This document shows positions 62,104 through 64,000 of a DNA stretch of 64,000 nucleotides, one piece after another (the first letter of the stretch is position 1; every line of letters begins with the position of its first letter). The notes under the pieces are model-generated. The model saw only the letters and a program-made list of their open reading frames with translations. It had not been told where the DNA came from and did not search any database. Source of the DNA: Granulicella aggregans (GTDB lineage Bacteria > Acidobacteriota > Terriglobia > Terriglobales > Acidobacteriaceae); NCBI RefSeq assembly GCF_025685565.1, contig NZ_JAGSYE010000001.1:806001-870000 (forward strand), read 5' to 3'. The position numbers and the translations under genes are program-made.

Positions 62104-63696
62104 ATGAGCCTTACCCGACGTGTCTTTCTTCAGCGCGTAGCGCAGATCGGCGGCTACTCCGCCGCATTCTCGGCCATGCACGCGCTTGGACTTACTCCGG
62201 CTTCAGGCGCTTCGCCGCTGCCTGAGCTCGCGGCGGACTTCGGCAAGGGCAAGAAGGTGGTCATCCTGGGAGCAGGCATCGCCGGACTCACCTCGGCGCT
62301 GGAGCTCACGAAGGCTGGCTTCGAATGCACCATCCTCGAGGCCCGGGACCGCCCAGGGGGAAGATCGTGGACGGTGCGCGAGGGATCGACCGTCGAGTTC
62401 ATCGATGGCACGAAACAATCCTGTTCATGGAGCGATGGCGGCTACCTCAATGCAGGACCAGCGCGCATTCCTTCGATCCACACCCATCTGCTCGACTACT
62501 GCACAAAGCTGGGCGTGCCGCTCGAGGTCGAGGTGAACTTCTCCCGCTCCGCGCTCATGCAGTCGCCGAAGATCAACGGCGGCAAGCCCGTGCTGGAGCG
62601 GCAGGTCGTGCATGACACGCGCGGCTACATCGCGGAGCTGCTCTCAAAGGCCGTGAACAAACATGCGCTCGATGAAGACCTCACCGCCGCCGAGCAATCG
62701 CAGATGCTGGAGTTCCTGGCGGGCTTTGGCGATCTCGATGATGGCAAGTACACGGGCACAAGCCGCGCGGGCTTTGTAAGCAACCGTGGCGCAGGCCCGC
62801 ACAAGTCGACCCTCAACCAGCCCTTGCCGCTCGCGGATCTGCTGGCCGCCGACTTCTCCAAGGGCGAGTTCTATGAGGAGCAGATTGACTGGCAGGCGAC
62901 GATGTTCCAGCCGGTAGGCGGCATGGACCGCATCCCCTATGGATTCGCCAAAGCCCTGCCGCCGGAGATGATCCAGTACAACTCGCCGGTAACCGAGATC
63001 AAGACCTCCGCAAGTGGCGTCGCCGTCGCCTACACGCAAGGCGGAACAACGAAGACCATAAGCGGCGACTTCTGCATCTGCACCATGCCGATCCCGGTGC
63101 TGGCGAAGACGAAGAACAACTTCTCAGCAGCAACGCAACAGGCCTTCTCCGGCATGCCAATGACAGCGCTCTACAAGATCGCCTGGGAGTCGCCGCGTTT
63201 CTGGGAGACAGAAAACCGCATCTACGGCGGCATCTCGTTCCTCAAGGACACGGTCGATCTCGTCTGGTATCCAAGCGCGAAGATGTTTTCGCCCACAGGC
63301 GTCGTCGTCGCCGGCTTCAACTCCGAGCGGGAGGACGTAGGCGGCCTCGGCATGGGCGGAACAAACACGTTCAAGCCCACCGCGTTCGGCGCACTCCCAA
63401 CGATGGAAGCGAAGTTTGCTGCATCGCGCACCGCCGTAGAAACACTGCATCCCGGCAAGGGACACCTCCTGACCAAGCCGATGTACATCCAGTGGAGCAA
63501 CATCCCGTACTCGATCGGGTGCTTCGCGAACAATCATCTGCAGTCGAGCAATTCGGCTTACGCCCAGCTGGAAACGCCGGAGGGCCGAACCTACTTTGCA
63601 GGAGATCACCTCTCGCACCTGGTGGGATGGCAGGAGGGCGCCGTATTGTCCGCGCACCACGCGATCGAGCGGATTGCCAAGAGCATGAAGGGTTAA
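62104..63696 (+). CDS. Flavin monoamine oxidase family protein, Tat-exported
   Basis: A 530-residue protein. The Tat signal is SLTRRVFLQRVAQIGGYSAA (Arg5-Arg6, then FL). The FAD dinucleotide fold is KKVVILGAGIAGLTSALELT, continued by ILEARDRPGGRSWTVREGS, the motif of flavin amine oxidases and L-amino-acid oxidases. The C-terminal FAD-binding end is GRTYFAGDHLSHLVGWQEGA. It would oxidise an amine or amino acid in the periplasm, producing H2O2 and ammonia. Substrate unknown. The start is ATG 62104. It stands alone between two repeat elements. Confidence 0.92.
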   Translation: MSLTRRVFLQRVAQIGGYSAAFSAMHALGLTPASGASPLPELAADFGKGKKVVILGAGIAGLTSALELTKAGFECTILEARDRPGGRSWTVREGSTVEFIDGTKQSCSWSDGGYLNAGPARIPSIHTHLLDYCTKLGVPLEVEVNFSRSALMQSPKINGGKPVLERQVVHDTRGYIAELLSKAVNKHALDEDLTAAEQSQMLEFLAGFGDLDDGKYTGTSRAGFVSNRGAGPHKSTLNQPLPLADLLAADFSKGEFYEEQIDWQATMFQPVGGMDRIPYGFAKALPPEMIQYNSPVTEIKTSASGVAVAYTQGGTTKTISGDFCICTMPIPVLAKTKNNFSAATQQAFSGMPMTALYKIAWESPRFWETENRIYGGISFLKDTVDLVWYPSAKMFSPTGVVVAGFNSEREDVGGLGMGGTNTFKPTAFGALPTMEAKFAASRTAVETLHPGKGHLLTKPMYIQWSNIPYSIGCFANNHLQSSNSAYAQLETPEGRTYFAGDHLSHLVGWQEGAVLSAHHAIERIAKSMKG

Positions 63697-64000
63697 GAAT
63701 GCGGCGGAAATCAGCCGTCCGTGTATGTCGCTACAAAGCCCGGTCCTGCTTAAGGGCACGGCTTCTGCCGTGCCGCAAGCGACTTCTCGGCAATCCGGGC
63801 TTTAGCCCCATCCATCCTCGCGTTGTTGCGAGGATGGGTGAGACGTACGAAGCTGGGTAACCGCGGCTCTGCATAACGCGTCCACCGCCGCACCCAAAGC
63901 ATCATCCTCCTTGCACAAAAGCCGTATAAAGTCCCCTGTCACCGCTTGATATCCTGCAGATATCAACAAAGGAAGCCCTATAACTCTCGCCGCCCCATCG
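63697..64000. other. 3' intergenic region with a palindrome near the window edge
   Basis: It contains a family B/A composite (listed) and, at 63946-63966, TTGATATC-CTGCA-GATATCAA, a perfect 8-bp inverted repeat that looks like a dimeric repressor site. AAAGGAAG follows at 63968, a possible ribosome site, but no ATG, GTG or TTG follows before the window ends. Confidence 0.45.
63747..63842. repeat. Family B element joined to a family A element
   Basis: GCTTAAGGGCACGGCTTCTG and GCCGTGCC (family B left hairpin), spacer, then GGGCTTTAGCCCCATCCATC leading straight into the family A arms ATCCTCGCG/CGAGGATGGGTG (63806-63842). The two families share the bases CCCCATCC at the junction. Confidence 0.75.

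Overview
The window looks like a chromosomal segment of an Acidobacteriota bacterium, most likely family Acidobacteriaceae (a Granulicella, Terriglobus or Edaphobacter type genome). The grounds are high GC, two genes of the acidobacterial VWFA-related family, an Oar-like TonB-dependent receptor with an N-terminal carboxypeptidase-regulatory domain, an alternative complex III operon joined to a caa3-type oxidase, and many copies of three short dispersed hairpin repeats. I see no tRNA, rRNA, CRISPR array, prophage or insertion sequence.

Layout. 1-393 is the end of a GNAT acetyltransferase. 549-14514, all on the minus strand, is one respiratory operon: actA-actB-actC-actD-actE-actF, an unknown one-helix membrane protein, a Sco copper chaperone, then ctaC-ctaD-ctaE-ctaF. 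It encodes a quinol:cytochrome c oxidoreductase and its partner oxidase. 15230-21049 (plus) holds a membrane protein, an AlkA-like DNA glycosylase, a VapBC-type toxin-antitoxin pair and a GH57 glycosidase. 21184-26420 (minus) has a Yip1 protein, a TPR lipoprotein and a TonB-ExbB-ExbD-ExbD energy-transducing cluster. 26714-32154 is secF-secD-yajC and tgt, interrupted by a plus-strand UPF0303 gene. 33207-43045 is mixed housekeeping: YidC, Jag, ThrS, two SRPBCC proteins, an HNH protein, a PhyH dioxygenase and a Kelch protein. 43285-50658 has a PRISE-type reductase, a decayed peptidase pseudogene, a GH39 glycosidase and a GGDEF protein. 51035-61889 is a sulfur region: TonB receptor, VWFA gene, cysD-cysN-cysH, a TauE/SafE permease and a second VWFA gene. 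62104-63696 is a Tat-exported flavin amine oxidase.

The most interesting signal is in the sulfur region. Two very short cysteine-rich ORFs sit directly upstream of cysD (56117-56206, plus; 8 Cys in 29 residues) and of the TonB receptor (54502-54582, minus; 5 Cys in 26 residues). Each is followed by a strong hairpin whose arms are CCCACGC and GCGTGGG, ending in a T-rich tract. Upstream of cysD a third copy of GCGTGGG lies inside the leader ORF and can pair with the terminator's 5' arm, giving the full layout of a translation-coupled cysteine attenuator. The same regulatory type on the receptor gene suggests that the receptor belongs to the cysteine/sulfur regulon and may import a sulfur compound.

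Three dispersed repeat families (called A, B and C here) fill most gaps, including gaps inside operons, and several protein C-termini are encoded by repeat sequence.
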